Positions 26,527 through 34,918 of a stretch of DNA of 64,000 bases are shown piece after piece. The notes under the pieces were generated by a model. That model was not told the origin of the DNA. It saw nothing but the letters and a program-made list of their open reading frames with translations, and searched no databases. The stretch covers positions 46,258-110,257 of the forward strand of contig NZ_WJBC01000011.1 of the NCBI RefSeq assembly GCF_014284475.1, read 5' to 3'. Source of the stretch: Acetobacterium fimetarium. Its GTDB lineage: Bacteria > Bacillota > Clostridia > Eubacteriales > Eubacteriaceae. Every line of letters begins with the position of its first letter. The stretch's first letter is position 1. A program made the position numbers and the translations under genes.

Positions 26527-26562
26527 ACCCCGGTGTCATTTTGGCATCGGGGTTGTTTTTTT
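26527..26562 (+). terminator. Terminator after the alcohol dehydrogenase
   Basis: ACCCCGGTGTCA pairs with GGCATCGGGGT, followed by TG and seven T. Confidence 0.8.
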
Positions 26563-26599
26563 AAAAAAACGAGTTAAATGGTTCCGGGTGAACCGGGCG

Positions 26600-27460
26600 T
26601 CAGGACTGCAGCAGCGCAAGAATACCGGATAATGCCGGTGCCAGTTCATTTTTATAGATGCAGTAGCTTTTGATCGTCGGCGTTTCGAAACCGAGCAGCG
26701 GAATCGAAATGAGGGAACCGTCATCGAGGTGCCGGGCAATCAGGCTCTTGGGCAGGAAACTGTAGCCGAAGCCATCCAATAGATAGGGAATCAGTTTGCT
26801 GCTGTTGTCAATTTCAAAAGTAAACGGATGGTGCGGCGGAAACAGTTCGCGGATGAACTGTCCCACTTTGTGAAGGGCAAAATTACAGAACAGGAAGTCA
26901 AGCGAAGCCAGCTCATTCTGGTAAATGCCGCCGGCAAAGTCAGTATTGTTATTCATGGTGACAAGCAGCAGTTCATCTTCCTTGAAGGGGCAGCAGGAAT
27001 AGCCTTTCTTATTAAAAGGAAGATAAGTGAAAGCGACATCAATCAGACCGTCCTGAAGGAAAGCGAGCAGGTCAAAAGAATGATTGATGACGACTTTAAT
27101 CAGCGTGCCGGGATCATTCGCTTGAAGCGAACGAATCACCGGAAACAGGTGGCTTTCATAAATCGAGTTGGTGGCGCCGAAAGAGATCAGCTGCCGGCTG
27201 ATATCCGCTGAATGGATCTGTTCGATGGCCGCTTTTTCCAATTCAAGCAGCCGTTTTGCGTAGACCAGAAATAACTATCCTTCCGGGGTTAAGGCCACCT
27301 TTTTTTTATCTCTGAGAAACAGCTGCTTGCCGACTTCTTTTTCCAGTTCATTGATTCGGTTGGTCACGGTTGACTGAGCGACGAAAAGCAGTTTGGCCGT
27401 CTGGGTGAAATTTCTGGTTGCGGATAATTGAATAAACGTTTTTAACAGTTGTGAGTCCAT
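26600..27460 (-). pseudogene. LysR-family regulator interrupted by one in-frame TAG
   Basis: Read leftward from 27460, the frame codes for an intact LysR N-terminal helix-turn-helix (MDSQLLKTFIQLSATRNFTQ, then VAQSTVTNRINELEKEVG and VALTPEG). It then meets TAG (27277-27275) and continues in the same frame through LFLVYAKRLLELEKAAIE and a full substrate-binding domain to 26600; total 286 codons, normal for the family. LysR proteins usually have a Lys, Arg or similar residue at the stop position. It is a recent nonsense mutation, a readthrough site, or a sequencing error. It is divergent from the permease pair, which it may once have regulated. Confidence 0.8.
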
Positions 27461-27572
27461 TGTGCTCCTTTAATCATAATATCGAATTAAACTGATCGAT
27501 ATCATTCATTTCACAAATTGTATAATAACTTGTATAATAAATCAATCGATAAGAATCTGAGGAGGTAGAAGG

Positions 27573-28052
27573 ATGACGATGACATTTATTTTTTACGGGG
27601 TGGCAGCGATTGGTCTGGTGCTTTCTTTGGTCAAAAGCAAAGAAAAAACAAAGCTGGCACTCAAGAAAGCATGGAAAGCTTTCGAAAATATACTGCCGCA
27701 GTTTCTGGCAATTGTGCTGCTCATCGGCGTCATTCTGAGCCTTCTTTCGGCCCAACAGATATCACAGTTGATCGGAAAAGATTCCGGTTGGCTGGGGGTG
27801 CTGATTGCGGCCGTGATCGGATCGATCACCCTGATTCCCGGGCTTCTGGCCTTTCCGCTGGCGGCGGCTCTGCTGGAAAACGGCGCCGGCTACATGCAAA
27901 TTGGCGCGTTTATCTCAACCCTGATGATGGTGGGGATTGTGACGATGCCGATGGAATTTCTTTATTTTGGCAAAAAAGCGACGATCATGCGAAACGGCAT
28001 GGGATTTGTTTTTTCAATTCTGGTGGCGATTGTGATGGGGGCCTTATTATGA
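27573..28052 (+). CDS. Permease-like membrane protein, first of pair
   Basis: A 159-residue protein with about four membrane helices and the motif LIGKDSGWLGVLIAAVIGSITLIPG, typical of the half-size predicted permeases related to the ArsP/YraQ (DUF318) group. AGGAGG upstream supports the start. Its stop overlaps the next start (ATGA). Divergent from the LysR gene. Substrate unknown. Confidence 0.7.
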   Translation: MTMTFIFYGVAAIGLVLSLVKSKEKTKLALKKAWKAFENILPQFLAIVLLIGVILSLLSAQQISQLIGKDSGWLGVLIAAVIGSITLIPGLLAFPLAAALLENGAGYMQIGAFISTLMMVGIVTMPMEFLYFGKKATIMRNGMGFVFSILVAIVMGALL

Positions 28053-28600
28053 TGAAGAAAAAGACAATGAAGCAGGTAAAACGCTATCGCTTTTTCGTGG
28101 TGATGCTGGGCATCGCCTTGGGAATGCTGCTGTTCAATCACGACCTGGGGGTTAAGGTGTTTACTTTGTCGACGGACTCGGTATTGGGAATGCTGGGCGT
28201 GCTGCCGCCCATCTTTATCTTGATCGGTCTGCTCGACGTCTGGGTGAAAAAAGAAACCATGGTGAAATATATGGGCAAAGATTCGGGAATTATCGGCATC
28301 CTGCTGGGATTCTTTCTGGGATCAGTCGCAGCTGGGCCGCTGTACGGTGCTTTTCCGGTGGCTGGAGTTTTCCTGAATAAAGGCAGCCGCCTGGCCAATG
28401 TGCTGATCATCGTGGGGGCCTGGTCGACGATGAAAATTCCGCAGATTCTGTTTGAATGGGCATCCATGGGCCTGAAATTCACGCTGATCCGTTTCGTCAT
28501 GGATATTTTTGGCGTGCTGATCATTGCCTACAGCATGGAAAAATTACTGACGCCAAAAGACCAACAGGAGATTTATGCATTGGCGAAGAAAATGAATTAA
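28049..28600 (+). CDS. Permease-like membrane protein, second of pair
   Basis: A 183-residue partner with the matching motif YMGKDSGIIGILLGFFLGSVAAGPLYGAFPVAG, so the two appear to be the two halves of one ArsP/YraQ-type permease. The start is ATG 28049 (or the next ATG at 28052), overlapping the previous stop by 4 bases. The two halves give about the helix number of a full-length permease. Confidence 0.7.
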   Translation: MMKKKTMKQVKRYRFFVVMLGIALGMLLFNHDLGVKVFTLSTDSVLGMLGVLPPIFILIGLLDVWVKKETMVKYMGKDSGIIGILLGFFLGSVAAGPLYGAFPVAGVFLNKGSRLANVLIIVGAWSTMKIPQILFEWASMGLKFTLIRFVMDIFGVLIIAYSMEKLLTPKDQQEIYALAKKMN

Positions 28601-28621
28601 ATGATGCCATCCGAACAAAAA

Positions 28622-28650
28622 ACAGGCCGGTCAAGTGTTGACCGGCCTGT
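28622..28650 (-). terminator. Terminator of the small membrane protein gene
   Basis: ACAGGCCGGTCAA and its complement around a 3-base loop; the six-base A run to the left gives a T run for leftward transcription. It may also stop rightward transcripts. Confidence 0.75.
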
Positions 28651-28705
28651 GCTACGGTTGGTTATAAAAATTGCTTGTGAGTGGATAAATAATCCAATAA
28701 ACTTA

Positions 28706-29029
28706 CTAGAGCATGGTCGACAATATGCCGATGCCAACGATGAGAGCGATGATGGCCAGAACAGCGACGACGATATTAATGATGATGAGAACAAAACCAA
28801 TCGTCTTTCCGGTTTTTGCTTTTTTATTGGTCGGATCAGCAACAAGCTCTTTTTTGCCATTGATAAAAGCCAAAATGGCGAAAACCAGACCGGCAATACC
28901 GACGAGTGAAGAAAGCCAGGTAAGATCAAAAACATAAGAGCTGATGAGGGACAACAGAATATTGACACCAATACAGATCAGTGCCAGCATACCGAAGGAG
29001 TACCCCTTCATTCCAAATTCAAAACTCAT
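28706..29029 (-). CDS. Small three-helix membrane protein
   Basis: A 107-residue protein with three predicted membrane helices (about 11-33, 38-57 and 77-103) and a short polar loop with KKELVADPTNKKAKTGKT between helices 2 and 3. This layout resembles the DUF4190-type small membrane proteins, but I cannot assign a function. AAAGGGG upstream supports the start. Flanked by non-coding sequence on both sides. Confidence 0.6.
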   Translation of the reverse strand: MSFEFGMKGYSFGMLALICIGVNILLSLISSYVFDLTWLSSLVGIAGLVFAILAFINGKKELVADPTNKKAKTGKTIGFVLIIINIVVAVLAIIALIVGIGILSTML

Positions 29030-29295
29030 AACAAAACCCCTTTCCGTACCTGTTGATGAACAGGTGCTTTATATTTATAGTATTCTTACCCACTTTCTTC
29101 AAAAACAAACTTTGATCATGCAAATGGATAAAATTTCTATTGTACCATTATAGCTCAATTATATTTATTGATCAAGAATGAATAATGAATAAAATGCAAA
29201 TATAGAAGCATCAAAATCTTTTATTTAAATGAGACTAAGAACGGCTATTGTTAATAAACTGGATTATAGCAATTGTTTCATATATAATATGAACT

Positions 29296-31452
29296 ATGGA
29301 TAATTTTCAAGAATTTAAACAATTGTATGAAGTAAAACTTAATGAACAGCAGGAAAAAGCGGTTATTCGCACGAACGGACAGAGTTTGCTGCTGGCCGTT
29401 CCGGGCAGCGGCAAAACAACCGTGATCATCTACCGGATTGCCTATATGCTGATGGTCGAGAAAATCGCTCCGGGCGAGATTCTGACCCTGACATTCAGCC
29501 GTATGGGTGCCCGGGATTTGAATCAGCGCTACCAGAAGCTGTTCGGCCAAAACCAGACAGAAACCCTTCAGTTCAGCACGATTCACAGCTTTGCACTTTC
29601 CGTTATCCGGCAGTATGAACGGTCATATCGTCGGCGTGCCTATACGGTGCTGGGAAACACAACCCCGGTGCTCAAAGAGCTCTATCGGGGCTTGTTTCAT
29701 GAATTCCCCGGTGAGATAGAACTGGGAGAAATCAGCCAGCGCATTGGATACTGCAAAAACATGCTGCTGACCGAAAAAGAAATGAAGCTGCTGCCGCCAA
29801 TGGAAATCGATTTTATAAAAATCTATCAAGCCTACGAAGCCTATAAGCTGAAAGCGAATCTGATGGATTTTGACGATATCCTCAAATACGCCTGGGGATT
29901 ATTGCGGAAATATCCGGAGCTGCTGAGCTTTTTTCAAAAAAAATACCGTTACATCCACCTGGACGAAGCCCAGGACACCTCAAAAATTCAGTTTAAAATC
30001 ATCGAACTTCTGGCGGGCCAAAACGGGAACCTCTTTATGGTGGGCGATGAGGATCAGAGCATCTACGGATTTCGGGGCGCTTTTCCGGAATCACTGTTAT
30101 CGTTCAAGGAGACGTGGCCCCGGGGCGAAGTTCTTTTAATGGAAACAAATTATCGCAGCACCCCGCAGATTGTTGAAAAAGCCAATGCGTTTATCAAGCT
30201 CAATCATGAACGGTATCAAAAGGAAATGGTCACACCCAATGGCGGGGGCGTTCCGATTGTCCGGGAATGGGTCAAATCCAGTGAAGAACAGTACCGGCTG
30301 ATCATCGCGTCGATCAAGCGTGAAGGCAAGGAAACGGCCGTGCTTTATCGCAACAATGAGTCGGCCATTCCTCTGGTGGATCTGCTGGACGGAGAAAACA
30401 TCCCGTATCAGATCAAGGAACACAGCCCCCAGTTTTTTACGCACTTTATGATTAAGGATATTCAGCTGTTCTATCGGTTTGCCTGTTACCCGGCGGATCC
30501 GGATTTGTTTGCCGAAATGTATTACAAGATGGATGCGGCGATATCCCGGGAAACCGTCCTGCAGCTGCAAAAATATCTCAAGGCCAACCAGAACGTATTC
30601 GACGCCCTGATCGGGATGAGCCGGAAACGTCCGTGGCAGGTCGAGCGTTTAAAGGAATTGAAGCACGGTTTTAACCGGCTGAAGACGGCGAATCCGAAAA
30701 AGGGGATTCCGATGATTCTTGATGATCTGGGCTATCGATCCTATCTGAACTTCAGAATCAGCTCGGGACAGTCCGAAGAAAACATCGAACAGAAACTCGC
30801 GGTTCTGAAAATCCTCGGCGGCCGGGTTTCCGATTTTCCGGAATTTTTTGCCAAGCTTGCGCGGCTGGAAGAAAAACTGAAAGAACCGCAAACGAAAAGG
30901 GATAAAAAGCCAAGAGTGACCTTGTCCACCCTTCATTCCAGCAAGGGACTGGAGTTTGAAAAAGTGTTCATCATCGATGCGACAGAAGGACAGCTGCCCA
31001 GTGTATCCGCGGCACCGGAAGATGAAAAGGCCTATGCGGAGGAAGTCCGGCTCTTTTATGTTGGCGCAACCCGGGCGAAAAGAGAGCTGATCTTCCTATG
31101 CGTTAAACATAAAGAAAACGGGATAAAGCCCTCGCCGTTCATTTCCTATTTAATCGACGGATTGCCCCGGCAGAAACCCGTTGCCGGTAAGCATGAAGTT
31201 GCGGCAACAGAAAACGGCGCCCGAAGCGTTTTCAACACCGGGATCAAGTGGCAGAATTACCAGGGAACAGCGGATCATCACTTTGATGTCGACCTTTCGG
31301 CTTATCAGGAGGGCAGCACGGTGACCCACCAGCGGTTTGGAACCGGCGTCATCCGGGAAATCAAGGGGCCGATTGCAAACATTCGCTTTGAAGAAGCGGG
31401 CGAAAAGAAAATGAATCTGGCGGTTTGCATCACAAATGGCGTGATCAGATAA
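29296..31452 (+). CDS. UvrD/PcrA-like 3'-5' DNA helicase
   Basis: A 718-residue superfamily 1 helicase. Motifs in order: Walker A AVPGSGKTT, LTFSRMGARDL, FSTIHSFAL, Walker B HLDEAQDTSK, GDEDQSIYGFRGA, ETNYRSTPQI, STLHSSKGLEFEKVFIID and VGATRAKREL. The C terminus has a Tudor-like segment (GSTVTHQRFGTGVIREI) as in PcrA. It probably acts in repair. The start is odd: TATAAT at 29283-29288 lies 7 bases before ATG 29296, and there is no ribosome site, which would suit a leaderless transcript. Confidence 0.9.
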   Translation: MDNFQEFKQLYEVKLNEQQEKAVIRTNGQSLLLAVPGSGKTTVIIYRIAYMLMVEKIAPGEILTLTFSRMGARDLNQRYQKLFGQNQTETLQFSTIHSFALSVIRQYERSYRRRAYTVLGNTTPVLKELYRGLFHEFPGEIELGEISQRIGYCKNMLLTEKEMKLLPPMEIDFIKIYQAYEAYKLKANLMDFDDILKYAWGLLRKYPELLSFFQKKYRYIHLDEAQDTSKIQFKIIELLAGQNGNLFMVGDEDQSIYGFRGAFPESLLSFKETWPRGEVLLMETNYRSTPQIVEKANAFIKLNHERYQKEMVTPNGGGVPIVREWVKSSEEQYRLIIASIKREGKETAVLYRNNESAIPLVDLLDGENIPYQIKEHSPQFFTHFMIKDIQLFYRFACYPADPDLFAEMYYKMDAAISRETVLQLQKYLKANQNVFDALIGMSRKRPWQVERLKELKHGFNRLKTANPKKGIPMILDDLGYRSYLNFRISSGQSEENIEQKLAVLKILGGRVSDFPEFFAKLARLEEKLKEPQTKRDKKPRVTLSTLHSSKGLEFEKVFIIDATEGQLPSVSAAPEDEKAYAEEVRLFYVGATRAKRELIFLCVKHKENGIKPSPFISYLIDGLPRQKPVAGKHEVAATENGARSVFNTGIKWQNYQGTADHHFDVDLSAYQEGSTVTHQRFGTGVIREIKGPIANIRFEEAGEKKMNLAVCITNGVIR

Positions 31453-31461
31453 ATGATTTTC

Positions 31462-31490
31462 TTGACAAAAATATAAAAAAACGCTATACT
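31462..31490 (+). promoter_or_regulatory. Promoter of the T-box-paaK transcript
   Basis: Perfect TTGACA (31462-31467) and TATACT (31485-31490) with a 17-bp spacer, just upstream of the T-box leader. Confidence 0.75.
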
Positions 31491-31504
31491 CATGAAAAAA
31501 GTAA

Positions 31505-31780
31505 ACCAGTGAAGGTGGAGTAAAATCATTAGCGCGCTCAAAGAGAGCCGGGGACGGTGGAAGCCTGGCAGAAAGCGGATTGGTATAATGGGCACCAGAG
31601 GGTGTGAGGAAAGGGCTTGGCCCGAGTATTTCACAACGGTTCATCAACGTTATATGATGACGAATGTAATGGCATTTGGAAAGACTTGAGCGCGCAGATT
31701 GCGAATAAAGGTGGTACCGTGGGTTAATATGACTCATCCTTTTTATTGTATGGATACAATAAGAGGATGAGTCTTTTTTA
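31505..31780 (+). promoter_or_regulatory. T-box riboswitch upstream of paaK
   Basis: Tandem features of a tRNA-sensing T-box: GGTGGAGTA near 31515, AGAGAGCC (31542-31549), the distal-loop GGTGGAAGCC, and the T-box sequence AAAGGTGGTACCGTGGG (31707-31723), followed by an intrinsic terminator (GACTCATCCT with AGGATGAGTC, then six T). Uncharged tRNA would favour antitermination. The specifier is not certain: UGG (31589-31591) in the 3' side of a possible specifier loop between GATT and CACC is a candidate (Trp). Confidence 0.88.
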
Positions 31781-31807
31781 GTTTGATAGAGAAAGAGGCA
31801 AAGGCCA

Positions 31808-33046
31808 ATGGAAAAAAAAGAAACACTGAAAGAACTGCAGAATTTAATCAAACGACTGGAGGCGAAGAGCCCTTTTTATCAGGCGCGATTAAAAGAAACC
31901 GGGATTGCGGCTGAGGATATCAAATCGATGGCGGATTTTGAAAAAATTCCGTTTACCGATAAGGGCGATTTGAGAAATGCTTATCCATTGGGCCTTCAGG
32001 CCGTACCGGATCCGGAAGTTGTCCGGATTCATTCATCATCCGGAACAACCGGCACCCCGGTGATCATTCCGTATACGGCCAAAGACGTGGACGACTGGGC
32101 AATCATGTTCAGCCGCTGCTATAGCTATGCGGGGATGACCAATGAAGACCGCATTCAAATTACCCCGGGATACGGCCTCTGGACAGCCGGGATTGGATTT
32201 CAGGCCGGCGCCGAGAAGATGGGCGCCATGGCCATTCCAATGGGTCCGGGCAATACCCAGAAACAATTGCAGATGATGAAGGATTTGAAATCCACCGTAT
32301 TGGCTTCAACTTCTTCTTATGCCCTGCTGCTGGCCGAAGAGGTAGCCAGACAGAATCTGGGAGACACCCTGCATTTACGGAAGGGGATTATCGGTTCGGA
32401 GCGTTGGGGTGAAAAAATGCGTCACCGCATCGCGGAAGAACTGGGAATCGAGATTTTTGATATCTATGGACTGACGGAAATCTACGGGCCGGGAATTTCG
32501 ATTGACTGCAGCGAACATCATGGCATGCATTACTGGTCAGATTATCTTTATTTTGAAATCATTGATCCGGAAACCCTTCAACCGGTGCCGACCGGAAGCT
32601 ATGGCGAACTCGTAATTTCCACGCTGAAAAAGGAAGGCGCACCGCTGCTGCGGTACCGCACCCATGACATCACCCGGTTTATTCCCGGTCCCTGCCCCTG
32701 CGGTTCGCCTTATCCGCGTCATGACCGGATTGTCGGAAGAACCGATGACATGGTCAAGGTAAAAGGCGTCAATATCTATCCGGGCCAGATCGATGAGATC
32801 TTAAAGACCGTGGAGGGCGTCAGCAGCGAATACCTGGCGACCGTTGACCATCAGGACGGCAAGGACTGTGTTTGTCTGAAATTCGAAATCCGCGACGGGT
32901 TTGATACCCAGAGTACCGAAATGCAAGTGCAGCGCCAGTTCAAATCGCGGGTGGGGTTAAGCATCATTCCGATTGCCAGTCTCCTGGGATCGCTGCCGCG
33001 ATCCGAGAAAAAAAGCGTTCGCATTATCGACAATCGTTTTGCCTGA
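31808..33046 (+). CDS. paaK: Phenylacetate-CoA ligase family protein (aryl-CoA ligase)
   Basis: A 412-residue adenylate-forming enzyme of the PaaK group, joining CoA to phenylacetate, indoleacetate or a similar aryl acid. Motifs: the AMP loop HSSSGTTGTPVIIPY, DIYGLTEIYGPG, RYRTHDITR and the hinge region GRTDDMVKVKGVNIYPGQ. In many anaerobes these ligases work with indolepyruvate ferredoxin oxidoreductase in aromatic amino acid fermentation; no ior gene is adjacent here. A T-box leader links its expression to an amino acid, probably an aromatic one. Confidence 0.9.
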   Translation: MEKKETLKELQNLIKRLEAKSPFYQARLKETGIAAEDIKSMADFEKIPFTDKGDLRNAYPLGLQAVPDPEVVRIHSSSGTTGTPVIIPYTAKDVDDWAIMFSRCYSYAGMTNEDRIQITPGYGLWTAGIGFQAGAEKMGAMAIPMGPGNTQKQLQMMKDLKSTVLASTSSYALLLAEEVARQNLGDTLHLRKGIIGSERWGEKMRHRIAEELGIEIFDIYGLTEIYGPGISIDCSEHHGMHYWSDYLYFEIIDPETLQPVPTGSYGELVISTLKKEGAPLLRYRTHDITRFIPGPCPCGSPYPRHDRIVGRTDDMVKVKGVNIYPGQIDEILKTVEGVSSEYLATVDHQDGKDCVCLKFEIRDGFDTQSTEMQVQRQFKSRVGLSIIPIASLLGSLPRSEKKSVRIIDNRFA

Positions 33047-33173
33047 GAATCGTTGTCCTTTGGAAGCAATTAAGGAGCGCTCTTATTATTTTGCATTGAA
33101 AAATTGATTTTTTTAGATGAATTGTATATAATAGGAAAAGCCTACTTGATTTAAAGAGGAGAAAAGGAAAAAA

Positions 33174-33368
33174 ATGAAAGACAAAAAGCAAAAGAAAAAT
33201 CGATTTAAAATTGTGGTGCATGAAGCCACAGGAGAAACATCCGGGTGTAAGATCATCGAAGATACCGAAACCGGAATTAATTATTTATACCACTTTGACC
33301 AATTTGGCGGTGGACTGACGGTGCTGATCGATGAGGATGGGGAACCCGTGGTTGCTCCTGAAAAATAA
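33174..33368 (+). CDS. DUF6440-like small protein
   Basis: A 64-residue protein with KNRFKIVVHEATGET, GCKIIEDTETGINYLYHFDQFGGGLTVLID and a short tail. This beta-rich pattern (RFxIV...D..TGxNYL..G.GGLT.L.D) matches the small Firmicute family DUF6440, whose role is unknown. GAGGAGAAAAGG upstream supports the start. It stands alone with its own terminator. Confidence 0.7.
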   Translation: MKDKKQKKNRFKIVVHEATGETSGCKIIEDTETGINYLYHFDQFGGGLTVLIDEDGEPVVAPEK

Positions 33369-33376
33369 AATAGAAC

Positions 33377-33413
33377 AAAGCCCTGAAGAAGGTTTTCTTT
33401 TTCAGGGCTTTTT
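33377..33413 (+). terminator. Terminator after the DUF6440-like gene
   Basis: AAAGCCCTGAA pairs with TTCAGGGCTTT around a 13-base loop, followed by T. Confidence 0.8.
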
Positions 33414-33484
33414 AAGTGCCGCAAATCGTTTAATTTAAAGAATAAGGTGTATATAGATAAAAATACGAATAAGGAAGTGAATTT

Positions 33485-34918
33485 ATGCATTTAAAAGGTA
33501 TAGGAATTGCGTGCCATCCTCCGGTCTTGATACCAGAAATTGGAGGAGGCAGAGAACAGGAAGCAGAAAAAACCCTGCGCGGACTGCGCGACCTGTCGCT
33601 GAAAGTTGCCGAAGTAAAACCGGAAGTCATTGTCTGCATCACCCCGCACGGAAACGTCTTTCGGGATGGGGTGGCAGTGATTTACGAACAGCATCTGAAA
33701 GGTGATTTCAAGCAGTTTGGCAATGACCGCTATTCATTTGAGAAAGACTGCGATATGGGGCTTCTGGATGAGCTGAATATCAGTTTTGCCAAACACCAGT
33801 GTCATACCATCTTTCTAAACCAGAAAGTTGCCGCCGAATACCGGATCAATCTCGAGATCGATCACGGCGTTCTGGTCCCGCTTTATTTTATCGAAAAATA
33901 CTATAAAAATTACAAGATCGTTCACATTACCATCGGAGAATTAAGCCTTATTGAACTGTATCAAATGGGAACGGTGATTCGTGAAGCCATTGAAGCCCGT
34001 GGAAAAGAAGCGATGATCCTGGTATCCGCTGATCTTTCCCATTGCCTGAAGGACGAAGGCCCCTATGCCTTCAATCCCATGGGTCCGCTTTTCGACGAAA
34101 ACATTATCACAGGTATCAAGACAAAGAATTATTATTCTATTCTAACCATCCCGACCCAGGTTTATCAGCCGGCGGGACAATGTGGACTGCGTCCCATCAT
34201 CATGGGATTGGGCGCCATTGACGGCTACGATACTGAATCCCAGGTGTATTCCTATGAAGGACCGTTTGGGGTCGGGTATATGTCAGCCTATATTGATCTG
34301 AAAGAGAAAAAGATACCCAGCCTGCGCGAACGTTTTGAAGCCGACAGAATGGTTTCCTATCAGGAACGGCGCGCCAATGAAAGTGCCTTTGTCGCGCTGG
34401 CCCGGGCCACCATCAATACTTGGGTTCAAAGAGGAAGAAAACTTAATTTTGATAATTACAAGGGTCAGGTTGAACTGGCCCCTTCGGTACTGGAGGAACT
34501 TGAAGATCAGCAGGCCGGTGTTTTCGTGTCGCTCCATGAACACGGTGAACTCCGCGGGTGCATCGGAACGACGGGACCGGTCACCGAAAATATTGCCCAG
34601 GAAATTATCCGCAATGCCATCGAGGCCGCCGGTTATGATCCCCGGTTTCTACCGGTGGAGGAATCCGAACTCAAGGATCTGGAAATCAGTGTCGATGTTT
34701 TGGGAGAACCGGAACCGGTGGACAGCATCGCAGCACTGGATGCCAAAAAATACGGCGTCATCGTCGAGAAAGGCCTGCACCGAGGGCTGCTGCTGCCGGA
34801 TCTTGAAGGCGTCGATACCCCCCAGGAGCAGATCGCCATTGCCAAAAAGAAGGCCGGCATCATGGAAAGCGAAACGGATGTCATCCTGCATCGTTTCCAG
34901 GTAAAACGGCATCATTAA
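33485..34918 (+). CDS. LigB-like and AMMECR1-domain fusion protein
   Basis: A 477-residue two-domain protein. Residues 1-280 form a class III extradiol dioxygenase-like (LigB/MEMO) domain, with metal-type His in ITPHGNVF, EIDHGVLVPL and SADLSHCLK. Residues about 300-477 are an AMMECR1 domain with its hallmark LRGCIGTTGP. The two parts correspond to the B and A proteins of the AmmeMemoRadiSam cluster, which also has a radical-SAM member; none is adjacent here. Function is not established. Its stop overlaps the convergent mutY stop. Confidence 0.88.
   Translation: MHLKGIGIACHPPVLIPEIGGGREQEAEKTLRGLRDLSLKVAEVKPEVIVCITPHGNVFRDGVAVIYEQHLKGDFKQFGNDRYSFEKDCDMGLLDELNISFAKHQCHTIFLNQKVAAEYRINLEIDHGVLVPLYFIEKYYKNYKIVHITIGELSLIELYQMGTVIREAIEARGKEAMILVSADLSHCLKDEGPYAFNPMGPLFDENIITGIKTKNYYSILTIPTQVYQPAGQCGLRPIIMGLGAIDGYDTESQVYSYEGPFGVGYMSAYIDLKEKKIPSLRERFEADRMVSYQERRANESAFVALARATINTWVQRGRKLNFDNYKGQVELAPSVLEELEDQQAGVFVSLHEHGELRGCIGTTGPVTENIAQEIIRNAIEAAGYDPRFLPVEESELKDLEISVDVLGEPEPVDSIAALDAKKYGVIVEKGLHRGLLLPDLEGVDTPQEQIAIAKKKAGIMESETDVILHRFQVKRHH

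Noticed and set aside
31150..31851. 233-residue minus-strand frame
   Set aside because: It overlaps the helicase end and the T-box leader on the opposite strand.
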